Shown piece by piece: positions 16,621 through 23,871 of a stretch of DNA of 64,000 bases. This DNA is from Pirellulales bacterium. GTDB lineage: Bacteria; Planctomycetota; Planctomycetia; Pirellulales; Lacipirellulaceae. The stretch is from positions 1 to 64,000 of the forward strand of contig JANQOF010000064.1 of NCBI GenBank assembly GCA_028279215.1, read 5' to 3'. Position numbers and translations under genes: made by a program. Every line of letters starts with the position of its first letter. Positions within the stretch are counted from its first letter, which is position 1. Below the pieces are notes generated by a model, which was not told the DNA's origin, did not search any database, and was given only the letters and a program-made list of their open reading frames with translations.

Positions 16621-16851
16621 TCATCCGATCTTCACAATATCGCATTGATCGTCTTGGTGCTGGGCATTGCGTTCAACCACCCATTGGCAATCTGGGCATT
16701 CTTGGTGATGTGCGCATGACCATATGTGTTCGGACGAACATCTGAACAAAAACTCACGTCTCGTGCGGGCTCTCATGCGGCCTTTGGTTCTCAGCTGGTG
16801 GTAATCTACCCCACAGTACGTCTCTGGCGGCGAAACCAAGGCACCCAACAT
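16621..16851 (-). CDS. Small cysteine-rich (zinc-ribbon-like) protein
   Basis: 76 residues from ATG 16851, chosen because AGGAGGG lies 5 bases upstream; the longer frame to 17169 runs through the divergent gene and lacks support. The second half holds FRCSSEHIWSCAHHQECPDCQW, a Cys/His set able to bind zinc in a treble-clef or ribbon. The N-terminal half is basic. It diverges from the operon starting at 16912 with 60 bases between, so a regulatory role on that operon is plausible. It is also 80 bases upstream of the 358-residue gene on the same strand. Confidence 0.55.
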   Translation of the reverse strand: MLGALVSPPETYCGVDYHQLRTKGRMRARTRREFLFRCSSEHIWSCAHHQECPDCQWVVERNAQHQDDQCDIVKIG

Positions 16852-16911
16852 CGGACCCTCCTGCGGGGCGAGTGGGAGTAACGAGTATCGAAACGCTCGA
16901 AGGGAACCACA

Positions 16912-18009
16912 ATGAATAATGGGGCAAGAACTGGTGCTGCCGACTTCGGCGGCGATCGATTTGGTCGGTTCCAAACCGGCGAGCACACCGACGCTGAGCG
17001 GGCTCTCAGCGCCAAGAGCGTCGACGAAGCCAATCGGATCACGATCGATCTCGGTCCTCTTCCGTACGAGGACCTTGATGCAATTGCGGCAGGTCGACAA
17101 CCAAAGCCGCTTCATGCAGTTGTCCGACTCATGGATGCGGTACACAACGCCTCGCCGGTGTTGACGCACCTTGCGGTTCTCGCAGCGCGGCAGAATGACC
17201 TCGCCAAGCGCAACGCAAGCGCCGCAGTTGCAAACGTGCGAGCAGCAGGTGACCAGTTGCGATCGATGTCCCGTACGATCAAGCGGCGCGTAGGTGACCC
17301 AAACTGGCAGAGCGTCGCTGGCATGATCTTCTCACTATGGCTGGCGGCGTTGATCCTATTTGGAACGATCGAGTTGTACTCGCTAGCGAACCTCGCGAAG
17401 TCGACCGGGCTGTCCTTTGTACGCTCCTGGCCCCAGGCGTTCGCTACCTCCGCCATTTTCGTGGCAGGTGCCTTCGTTATGACGCGTAAGCGATTCAAGG
17501 CTGCCGAAAGGGCCGGTGGTGATTGGCTCGTCGAGTTGATCCAACGCTGGTCCGCTCCATTTGCGTGGATCTCGCTGCTGTTGTTCGCATTTTCGATGGG
17601 TTCGGCATTGGCGACGACTGGGATGACGCCGGCGCAGCTGCCCATTCCACAGAGGATCCTTGCCGTAATGTCTTGCATTGTATTGGTGTTGTTCGTCGTC
17701 GAGGCTGAACTGGAAGTCGAACGGGCGTTTCGGAGATTGTTCCGTGTCGAAACAGTGGTGAATGCGGAGCGCAGGTTTGTGGAACGTGTGCATCGGGCGG
17801 CCGCAGGTGAATTGACCGTCTCGCGTAATAAGTTGATTGCGGACAAGGCACTAGCTCGCAGGATTAAGGGAGTTCGAACCGTGCGAACGGAGGCTGCGCT
17901 GAATTATGTGCGTCGAGTATTGCTCAAGGCGGCCGATGAAGCGGAGCGTCGCAAGCTGGAGGCGGAGTTCGAAGAGATCAAACGAAAACTGAAACGTCAC
18001 TCAAAATAG
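16912..18009 (+). CDS. Membrane protein, first gene of the coupling-protein operon
   Basis: 365 residues. A soluble N-terminal region of about 130 residues (acidic then helical, PYEDLDAIAAGRQPKPLHAV) is followed by four hydrophobic segments at about 135-158, 176-192, 218-238 and 249-267, and a charged helical C-terminal domain of about 95 residues rich in Arg, Glu and Lys that ends EEIKRKLKRHSK. No family recognised. The layout, two cytosolic domains around a four-helix membrane core, fits a scaffold. The next gene starts 17 bases later, and the same-strand series continues to 23528. Confidence 0.7.
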   Translation: MNNGARTGAADFGGDRFGRFQTGEHTDAERALSAKSVDEANRITIDLGPLPYEDLDAIAAGRQPKPLHAVVRLMDAVHNASPVLTHLAVLAARQNDLAKRNASAAVANVRAAGDQLRSMSRTIKRRVGDPNWQSVAGMIFSLWLAALILFGTIELYSLANLAKSTGLSFVRSWPQAFATSAIFVAGAFVMTRKRFKAAERAGGDWLVELIQRWSAPFAWISLLLFAFSMGSALATTGMTPAQLPIPQRILAVMSCIVLVLFVVEAELEVERAFRRLFRVETVVNAERRFVERVHRAAAGELTVSRNKLIADKALARRIKGVRTVRTEAALNYVRRVLLKAADEAERRKLEAEFEEIKRKLKRHSK

Positions 18010-18025
18010 TTTGGAGGCCGATGCG

Positions 18026-19372
18026 ATGATTAGATTTTTGTTCCTGATTTTGGTGTACTGCTCAGGCGTCGCCGGGATTCTTGGTTGCGGCAAGCCCGCG
18101 CCGCCACCAGCTGCTGAACACTTCGTGTTTGTCGCCGATGGAATCAGCGGTGAACGGCGGGAGGCCGCGCTGGAAGACTTTGCCCGCCTGTACACGACGC
18201 TCGCCTTGCCGGGGGAGCCCATTCATCTGGTCCGCACACCTTCGCATGAACATGTCGTTTCAGTGGTGGTGCCTAGGGGCGATGCCAACATCCGACTACG
18301 CGATGGGATGGGACTGGAGAAGGTCCACACTTTTTTCGCAGAAGAGACCGGCAGCAAGTCCTCGCAGGTCGACATGCCCCAGATCGCCACCAAAGTGGCA
18401 GAATTGCGGACCACCAATTTGCCGCCACGGATCACGCTAGTGGGAGACCCGTGCTACAACATGCCGCAGCATGCCGGTTTCGCGATGACCGACCACATGG
18501 TGCCCACGGATGGTTCGCTTGAATCGCCAGTCAGCCCATTCTTTGAGGGGGTTGTCCATTTCCCTGCAGGCACACAGGTGGTCTGGGTGACCGATTCAGC
18601 AGAATGGGGATCGGACTCGATTCATCGGGAGTACGTGAGTCGATTCTTGCGATTGTTCTTCCAAACGTACGGCGCGGAGCTGTGCAGGCTGACATCGGAT
18701 GCAGAAAGTGGGTTTCGGTTTACCCCTTCTCAATTCGAAGGAGTAGTCGATCCTCGCGACGACGGTGTAGGCGCGTGGAACACCAAACGTTCGAGCGAGC
18801 GTCGGTTCATTGCGTCGGGACCCAGTCCGGCAGTGATGATTGAGCGGAGTCCGGACGATACGAACGCTGCAATGATCAACGAGCTATTGATGACTGCCGA
18901 AGCACAGCCAGAGCTGATTGTGCTGGCCATCAACTGGCAAAGCCCCGATCCGACAAGCGACATCGATATGCACGTAGTGGACGTAACGACCGGTGAGGAA
19001 CTGTTCTTTCTGCAGAAAACGACGAGCTTCGGAAAACTGTTTCGAGACGTTCGATGTTCGGGAAACACAGAGGACGATGCAGACGTATTGGGCAAGTGGG
19101 AAGCAGCTCAAATCAACCACGACCGTCTCAGTGACTTGCGGCTTTGGCTGCACAGCTACTCGGCAACCGCTCCATCGACGGTACGAGTGATCGCCGTTTG
19201 GCGGGGCGAGCGGAAGGAGGCGCTTGTGGAAATGCCGCCATCCACGGGGGACCCAGGTCAAGACGGGGACCGTAGGACGGCTGGTTGGAGGCGAATCAGC
19301 CTAGGCGGGAACGGCGTAATCTCCACAAGGAATAATGCCGCTTCGAATTCAACGGCAACCGCGCAACGCTAA
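18026..19372 (+). CDS. Lipoprotein with possible vWA-like and YfaP/DUF2135-like parts
   Basis: 448 residues from ATG 18026 (GGAGG 8 bases upstream). The signal ends in the lipobox ILGC near residue 21, so it should be lipid-anchored. Residues about 35-200 start HFVFVADGISG and contain alternating strands and helices, loosely like a von Willebrand A fold. Near residue 300 the segment VLAINWQSPDPTSDIDMHVVD resembles YfaP/DUF2135 domains, whose strands carry D-x-D-x-H. The C-terminal tail is low in complexity. Envelope location, likely outer-membrane or periplasm-facing. The function is unknown; both domain calls are weak. Confidence 0.65.
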   Translation: MIRFLFLILVYCSGVAGILGCGKPAPPPAAEHFVFVADGISGERREAALEDFARLYTTLALPGEPIHLVRTPSHEHVVSVVVPRGDANIRLRDGMGLEKVHTFFAEETGSKSSQVDMPQIATKVAELRTTNLPPRITLVGDPCYNMPQHAGFAMTDHMVPTDGSLESPVSPFFEGVVHFPAGTQVVWVTDSAEWGSDSIHREYVSRFLRLFFQTYGAELCRLTSDAESGFRFTPSQFEGVVDPRDDGVGAWNTKRSSERRFIASGPSPAVMIERSPDDTNAAMINELLMTAEAQPELIVLAINWQSPDPTSDIDMHVVDVTTGEELFFLQKTTSFGKLFRDVRCSGNTEDDADVLGKWEAAQINHDRLSDLRLWLHSYSATAPSTVRVIAVWRGERKEALVEMPPSTGDPGQDGDRRTAGWRRISLGGNGVISTRNNAASNSTATAQR

Positions 19373-19387
19373 CCGAGGAGGCGAATC

Positions 19388-19768
19388 ATGATGCAGAAAA
19401 TCGGAGATGTTGTCGGCGGAGTAATCGTCGTGTTCCTCGCCGGCTGTGGACTCTGCTACTTGGCAGAACAGCCGACAGGGCCGATCAACGGTCCGCGGGG
19501 CATGATTCCAGATGTCGGTTATGACTACCCAGCGGCGATCGAGTTGGCGCCGGCGGGACTAATCGAGGCGGCAGGCAACGACTCGATGACAGCACCAGCG
19601 TATCACAGTCGGAATACTGATACGCCTTTCAGTGTGCAGTTGGAGTGGGGCGATCCCGGGCACGTTGTCATTCCGAGCAGCACTCGCACGACACACAGCG
19701 TTGTGCACAGCGATCTAGGCCCGAATGACAGCAGGTCCGATTACGCTAACTGGCCACAACCGGAGTAG
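19388..19768 (+). CDS. Small lipoprotein
   Basis: 126 residues, strong ribosome site (GAGGAGG). The N-terminus MMQKIGDVVGGVIVVFLAGC ends in a lipobox LAGC, so the mature protein starts at Cys 20. The rest is hydrophilic, rich in Pro, Gly, Asp and Ser, and probably flexible. Sixteen bases after the large lipoprotein gene and six before the next gene, it is firmly part of the operon. Two consecutive lipoproteins suggest an envelope structure; conjugation systems usually include a small lipoprotein (VirB7 type) but no sequence match is claimed. Confidence 0.7.
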   Translation: MMQKIGDVVGGVIVVFLAGCGLCYLAEQPTGPINGPRGMIPDVGYDYPAAIELAPAGLIEAAGNDSMTAPAYHSRNTDTPFSVQLEWGDPGHVVIPSSTRTTHSVVHSDLGPNDSRSDYANWPQPE

Positions 19769-19773
19769 CGGGA

Positions 19774-20298
19774 ATGACCGATTGGCAGGGCAACGTGGTT
19801 GCGGCACTTGAGGAGGAACGGGCGAAGCTCGTGCAGGCCGAGCAACTTGCGGCTGAAATGGTGGCGCAAGTCAAAGTGGAGGGTCGGCGAAAGACGGAGG
19901 AAGCACTTGATTCGCACCGTACGGCAAAGCAGGCGGTACGAACGATTGACCAGCTGATCGCAAAACTGAAGAGAAACAGAGAATCTGCAGCGAAGGCGGA
20001 CGTTGTAGCGCGCATCCGCAAGTTGCTGGCCGAGAATCCCGATGGGATAGACGCCAACGACTTGAAACCAGTTGTCAAGAGTTCGCTTGGCGAAGATGGT
20101 TTCATCTTGATCGGGTCGTTTCGTCATTGGGACAGATGGCTACAGGAGATGGACGACGTAATTGCAACGCAGGGACGGTATCGGTTAGTTGACAAGACCG
20201 GCGGGAGCAGCGGTTCAACCATTCGGCACTTTCGTGACGACTGCGAGATGCAATCAGGCGAGTGTGCTCCTCCAATCAACGGGATGAAACGAAAGTGA
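19774..20298 (+). CDS. Coiled-coil protein with C-terminal winged-helix-like region
   Basis: 174 residues. The first 75 are a coiled coil (VVAALEEERAKLVQAEQLAAEMV, then KQAVRTIDQLIAKLKRNRE). Residues about 85-145 (VVARIRKLLAENPDGIDANDLKPVV, SFRHWDRWLQEMDDVIA, GRYRLVD) look like a winged-helix DNA-binding or protein-interaction domain. Cytosolic. The stop overlaps the next start (GTGA at 20295-20298), so the two are coupled. It could connect DNA to the membrane complex. Confidence 0.65.
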   Translation: MTDWQGNVVAALEEERAKLVQAEQLAAEMVAQVKVEGRRKTEEALDSHRTAKQAVRTIDQLIAKLKRNRESAAKADVVARIRKLLAENPDGIDANDLKPVVKSSLGEDGFILIGSFRHWDRWLQEMDDVIATQGRYRLVDKTGGSSGSTIRHFRDDCEMQSGECAPPINGMKRK

Positions 20299-20594
20299 TC
20301 GACGAACTGGCATTTGCGACGTTCGATGAACGAGCGGCAGTCGTTGCAGCAGCGGCGATTGGAATCCTGGCGATCGTGTTCCGCGGCGTGGTGCTGGCTG
20401 GTGCGAAGCGCCTCGGGCAGGCAGGCCTTGTCGTCGCAGGCCTTACGCTGTGCTTGCTAGTTGGGGTCGCTCTTTGGCGACATTACGACGAAGGTGTTCC
20501 CGTAATGCAGACATTGCAGCAAGGAAGTGAGTTCATCAAGGATGCAATTCGCGTGACGTTTGACGGTATGGCAGCCGCGTTTGAGGACGGGTAG
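20295..20594 (+). CDS. Small two-helix membrane protein
   Basis: 99 residues from GTG 20295, coupled to the previous stop by a four-base overlap; an in-frame start at 20262 exists. Two hydrophobic helices at about residues 20-38 (AAAAIGILAIVFRGVVLAG) and 48-62 (GLVVAGLTLCLLVGVAL) with small basic loops, then an acidic C-terminal tail (EGVPVMQTLQQGSEFIKDAIRV). Resembles in size VirB2/VirB3-like or holin-like small membrane proteins, but no motif allows a call. Part of the 16912-23528 operon. Confidence 0.6.
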   Translation: MIDELAFATFDERAAVVAAAAIGILAIVFRGVVLAGAKRLGQAGLVVAGLTLCLLVGVALWRHYDEGVPVMQTLQQGSEFIKDAIRVTFDGMAAAFEDG

Positions 20595-20601
20595 GGCAGC
20601 T

Positions 20602-20877
20602 ATGGAATCGTTTCTGGTGATAGCCGCGGTGGCATTGGTCCTTGCTTTGGCGACGGTGCTTGGCACCGCTCAGCGCCATGGCGGACTCCAGGCAGACCAT
20701 TTTTGGAACTGTCTGCTGTTCTCGCTAGTAGCCGGATTGGTGGTGTGGCTAGTCGTGTTCAGCGACGCGGCGGATTCGAACCACCCGAGCAATGACGTAG
20801 CGACAGTGCCAGCGGGTGGGGGCGATGCAGCAAACGACGAAGCAATACCGGACGGCAACTGGTGGGAATCGCGGTAG
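20602..20877 (+). CDS. Small membrane protein
   Basis: 91 residues from ATG 20602. Two hydrophobic helices, about 2-22 (ESFLVIAAVALVLALATVLG) and 36-54 (CLLFSLVAGLVVWLVVF), with a hydrophilic C-terminal tail of Asp, Ala and Pro that ends in NWWESR. The tail should lie in the periplasm or cytosol as a flexible arm. It follows the previous gene after 7 bases and precedes the three-helix protein at 20907. No family recognised. Confidence 0.58.
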   Translation: MESFLVIAAVALVLALATVLGTAQRHGGLQADHFWNCLLFSLVAGLVVWLVVFSDAADSNHPSNDVATVPAGGGDAANDEAIPDGNWWESR

Positions 20878-20906
20878 CAATGGAACCTGGCAGGTAGTTT
20901 GTAGCT

Positions 20907-21485
20907 ATGGCAGTGATCGATCGAATTAACGCCCTCGGACGATTCAGTCTGTTTCGCTGGCAGGGTGCCGTGCACTTGGCTTGGCCCATCATTTGGGTCA
21001 CGCGATGGGTATTCGATTGGCCTCCCGCTGGCTACGAAAACTGGCCGATCGACGCGCAGCAAGCCACACGCAACCTGATTCAAGGCGGATATGGGCTTGT
21101 ATTTGCGGGGTGGCTGGCAGCAACACTGACGCCGGTTGCAGGGATCTCGAATCGGCAGACACGGTTTGTCGCGATTGCCGGCTGTGGAGTGCTGGTCGGG
21201 AGTGGGATTGTTACGGCGTTCATCGATCTCGCAAGCGGCATCGCATCGATGACTCAGTATCCTCCACCAGGGATACAGGCCATCGTGTGGACTACGGTCA
21301 GAGTGGTCGGCGTGCCGGTAATGTGCGGATCGTTTCCAATTGTATGGTACCTGGTCGGAGAGCGCGTGAGGGTGCATCCGTTGTTTCGACGTTGGTTTGC
21401 CTCGGGCCAGGGGGCGACCGGCGGCTTCATGACCGGGCACGAGATACGGAAATACACGCGGCCCTTGCCCCTGAGGCTTGAATGA
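20907..21485 (+). CDS. Membrane protein, likely the membrane subunit of the split coupling protein
   Basis: 192 residues. Hydrophobic segments at about 61-80, 88-108 and 124-148. The C-terminal 30 residues (RRWFASGQGATGGFMTGHEIRK) resemble the GSARWAT-EI linker that joins the membrane part to the ATPase part in VirD4/TraG proteins. The stop overlaps the ATPase start by ATGA (21482-21485). Together 192 plus 511 residues give 703, close to a full VirD4. So this looks like a VirD4 whose membrane domain is encoded separately. The sequence argument is good; the functional one is inference. Confidence 0.68.
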   Translation: MAVIDRINALGRFSLFRWQGAVHLAWPIIWVTRWVFDWPPAGYENWPIDAQQATRNLIQGGYGLVFAGWLAATLTPVAGISNRQTRFVAIAGCGVLVGSGIVTAFIDLASGIASMTQYPPPGIQAIVWTTVRVVGVPVMCGSFPIVWYLVGERVRVHPLFRRWFASGQGATGGFMTGHEIRKYTRPLPLRLE

Positions 21486-23017
21486 CGCCGCACTGTAAAG
21501 ACTCGTGTTTCACTCAGTCTGCAAAGGTGGGCAGTGAAGGGCACGTGTTTGATACACCTCTTGTAGGAACAACGCTGCTGGAGCACGGTCTGGAACCCTG
21601 CGCGGTTCACGTTCGCACGCCGAATAAGGCGGTCTGTGGTTCGCCTGGTTCGGGCAAATTCGCGACCGTGGGCATCCACGAATTGTTGGGGCTCGATAGC
21701 AATACCGATTTGGTCTGCATCAGTGAAAAGCCTGATCTTGTCAACACCACGCTGGGGCGGTTCGTTGACCAGCTGATGTTTGAAAATCCGGACTGGGTGA
21801 AGAAGTTTGGACCTCGGCTAGGCGTTGATCCGCGCGGCATCACCGAGATCAAGTTTTGGCGGCAATTTGGCCGGGCCATGAATTTCGATACCGGCTTCCA
21901 GAGTGCTTATTCGGCCACTCCCTATGGTTTCCTGTGCGACATCGACCCCGAGGCACCTGGTGCCTGGGCCAGGGCACAGGCGGTTGCCCGTGGTGTGTTC
22001 CCTGAGCATCTGAGGAGCACCGGCGAACGGTACTGGGTTGAAGCACCTCGCGAAGCACTCAGCGCTGTCATTGGGTTTGTGCTCTGCAGCTATCATGACC
22101 CCCGGGAGCGGAACCTGATCCATTGCATCAGGTTGTTACTCGGGGTCGACCCGCGGACAGCGATGGCCTCCCCCAAGCTGCAGGAACGATTGTTTAAGCG
22201 GATGATGCGGTGCCCGGCCATGGGGGGCATGATCGCCAAAGAAGGGTTGGCGCTGTGGGATTTGCTGCAAAGTCCCCGCAGTTTTGCGCCCTTGATGAAA
22301 ACCATCGGCACGAAAGTGGGCTGGCTACTGGCGAACAAGGAATTATGTGATTTGCTGACCGCGCCGCCCGCGTTTCGACTGAGCGAAATCGGCCGCGGAC
22401 CTCATCCCTTGGCGGTTTTTGTGCAGCCACCCCGCGGCGACAAGTCTTCGCAGGCGATTCTTTCCATCTTCCTGGAACTCTTGGTGATGGTGCTGCAGCA
22501 ACGAGCGGAGCCAAGCAAGCGAAGAATTCTGATCTATCTCGATGAGCTGCCGCAGTGGTCGCCCGAGAACATCGATCTGGTTATCCGCTCGCTCAACATA
22601 CTACGCGATCTGAATGTGTCTATCTCCTTGTATTTCCAGTCGATCGGACAGATTGAGTCATTGACGTCGAAGGCGACCGTGGCCGCCATGGCTGGTGCAT
22701 GTGCCATGCAGTTTCTAGGCTGCCGCGATCCGGAGACCGCCGATTGGATCGTCAATAAGCTCGGCAAAACAAGAATCGTTCGCGATGGCAAGGTGATCGA
22801 AGTCGATGTGGCGGATGTCTCCACGGTGTATGCCGAACTCGCTCCCGATTCACCGCTGCAGTACTTCTTTCCCTATGACAGTGGCAAGGCGATGAAACTC
22901 TACCGCCCGGCCATGAAGGACCTGAAGACCCGCGAAGGGCTGGTCGTCAAAGGGATCAACTGGCAAGGGCATTTTGATGAAGGACTGCCTCCGTACAGTT
23001 CGCGGGGCAAGCGATAG
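21482..23017 (+). CDS. VirD4/TraG-type coupling ATPase without own membrane domain
   Basis: 511 residues, all soluble. Walker A is GSPGSGKF (residues 53-60, Phe in place of the usual Gly/Ser/Thr), followed by SEKPDL (80-86), equivalent to the DPKGEL motif of VirD4. Walker B is ILIYLDE (349-355), and FQSIGQIESL matches the Q-S-Q-L motif. Coupling proteins bring the relaxase-DNA complex to the type IV channel. The lack of an N-terminal membrane anchor is compensated by the 20907 gene. The Phe after the Walker lysine is odd for ATP binding. No VirB4 or VirB11 was seen in the window. Confidence 0.82.
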   Translation: MTPHCKDSCFTQSAKVGSEGHVFDTPLVGTTLLEHGLEPCAVHVRTPNKAVCGSPGSGKFATVGIHELLGLDSNTDLVCISEKPDLVNTTLGRFVDQLMFENPDWVKKFGPRLGVDPRGITEIKFWRQFGRAMNFDTGFQSAYSATPYGFLCDIDPEAPGAWARAQAVARGVFPEHLRSTGERYWVEAPREALSAVIGFVLCSYHDPRERNLIHCIRLLLGVDPRTAMASPKLQERLFKRMMRCPAMGGMIAKEGLALWDLLQSPRSFAPLMKTIGTKVGWLLANKELCDLLTAPPAFRLSEIGRGPHPLAVFVQPPRGDKSSQAILSIFLELLVMVLQQRAEPSKRRILIYLDELPQWSPENIDLVIRSLNILRDLNVSISLYFQSIGQIESLTSKATVAAMAGACAMQFLGCRDPETADWIVNKLGKTRIVRDGKVIEVDVADVSTVYAELAPDSPLQYFFPYDSGKAMKLYRPAMKDLKTREGLVVKGINWQGHFDEGLPPYSSRGKR

Positions 23018-23057
23018 GCACGGTCGCCAGCATTCGTAACTTTTTTGGAGTGGTGTG

Positions 23058-23528
23058 ATGAGCGAACAAGGACCCGTCGGCCCGGACCTGCCGGGCGATT
23101 TTGATCAGGCGCGAATGGATCATTCGATCGAACGCGAAGTGGAGTTGGACGCCGAAAATTGGCCAGAACTCGACGACCATTTTGATTTGAGCGAAGTCTA
23201 TCCATCCCCGGGTGGAACACTTGAAGAGTCGGTCAACCGGGAAGTCTCCGGCAGCAAACGTGAAGAGTATAGCCGCGAGGTGCATGGTGATCTGTCGCAC
23301 CTCGAAGATGAGCGGGAGCTTGATTTCGATGAAGAGTTCTCGCGGGCTTCGCATCCGAGTATAGATGCGCGCAATCGTGAGCTCCGAGATGAGTTTCACG
23401 AACTTGCGGAGAGCGAGTTGACCCGGGATGAGATTGAGGAACTGATCAACCGGGGTGAGAGCAACCTTGATCAGGCTCTCGAAGACCGACATCGCGATGT
23501 GGACCGGGACGATGGGCCCGCACATTGA
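23058..23528 (+). CDS. Strongly acidic hypothetical protein
   Basis: 156 residues from ATG 23058 (GGAG 7 bases upstream). Glu and Asp dominate throughout, with frequent Arg and His but no hydrophobic core that suggests a stable fold (EREVELDAENWPELDDHFD, EDERELDFDEEFSR). It may be disordered, a DNA mimic, or a partner of basic protein surfaces. Acidic DNA mimics often inhibit restriction or nucleoid proteins. It ends the operon and is followed by the excisionase after 60 bases. The identity is unknown. Confidence 0.62.
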   Translation: MSEQGPVGPDLPGDFDQARMDHSIEREVELDAENWPELDDHFDLSEVYPSPGGTLEESVNREVSGSKREEYSREVHGDLSHLEDERELDFDEEFSRASHPSIDARNRELRDEFHELAESELTRDEIEELINRGESNLDQALEDRHRDVDRDDGPAH

Positions 23529-23588
23529 TCAGGAGGGCAGGGAGGCCGTTTGTCACCTACGAACGAATGGTACTTGCTTAGAGGTGTG

Positions 23589-23864
23589 ATGATGGTGGAT
23601 TTCGCCGCCCCAAACGATGGAAATGGAAGCAGTGCGGATGACGCACGCGCTGCATCCGTATTGCCACTGCTACTGACGGCAGCTGACGTCGCAAGACTGC
23701 TTCGCATCTCGGAACGTACCTTGTGGAGGAAGGTCAGTGCGGGAGAGGTGATTGCCCCGTTGCGTATCGGCGGAACCACTCGTTGGAACCGCGCGGGGCT
23801 AGAAGCGTGGGTGGCTGAAGGTTGCCCTCCGGCATTCCAGCGTAAGAATAACCGCCGGAGGTAA
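23589..23864 (+). CDS. Excisionase-like MerR/HTH_17 protein
   Basis: 91 residues from ATG 23589, with GAGGTG ribosome site 4-5 bases upstream. The segment LLTAADVARLLRISERTLWRKVSAGEV followed by PLRIGGTTRWNRAGLEAWVAEG is the HTH_17/excisionase pattern that binds DNA near attachment sites and drives excision. It is directly upstream of the integrase, with an 8-base gap, and closes the island together with it. Planctomycete excisionases of this size and layout are usual. Confidence 0.85.
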   Translation: MMVDFAAPNDGNGSSADDARAASVLPLLLTAADVARLLRISERTLWRKVSAGEVIAPLRIGGTTRWNRAGLEAWVAEGCPPAFQRKNNRRR

Positions 23865-23871
23865 CTACACG

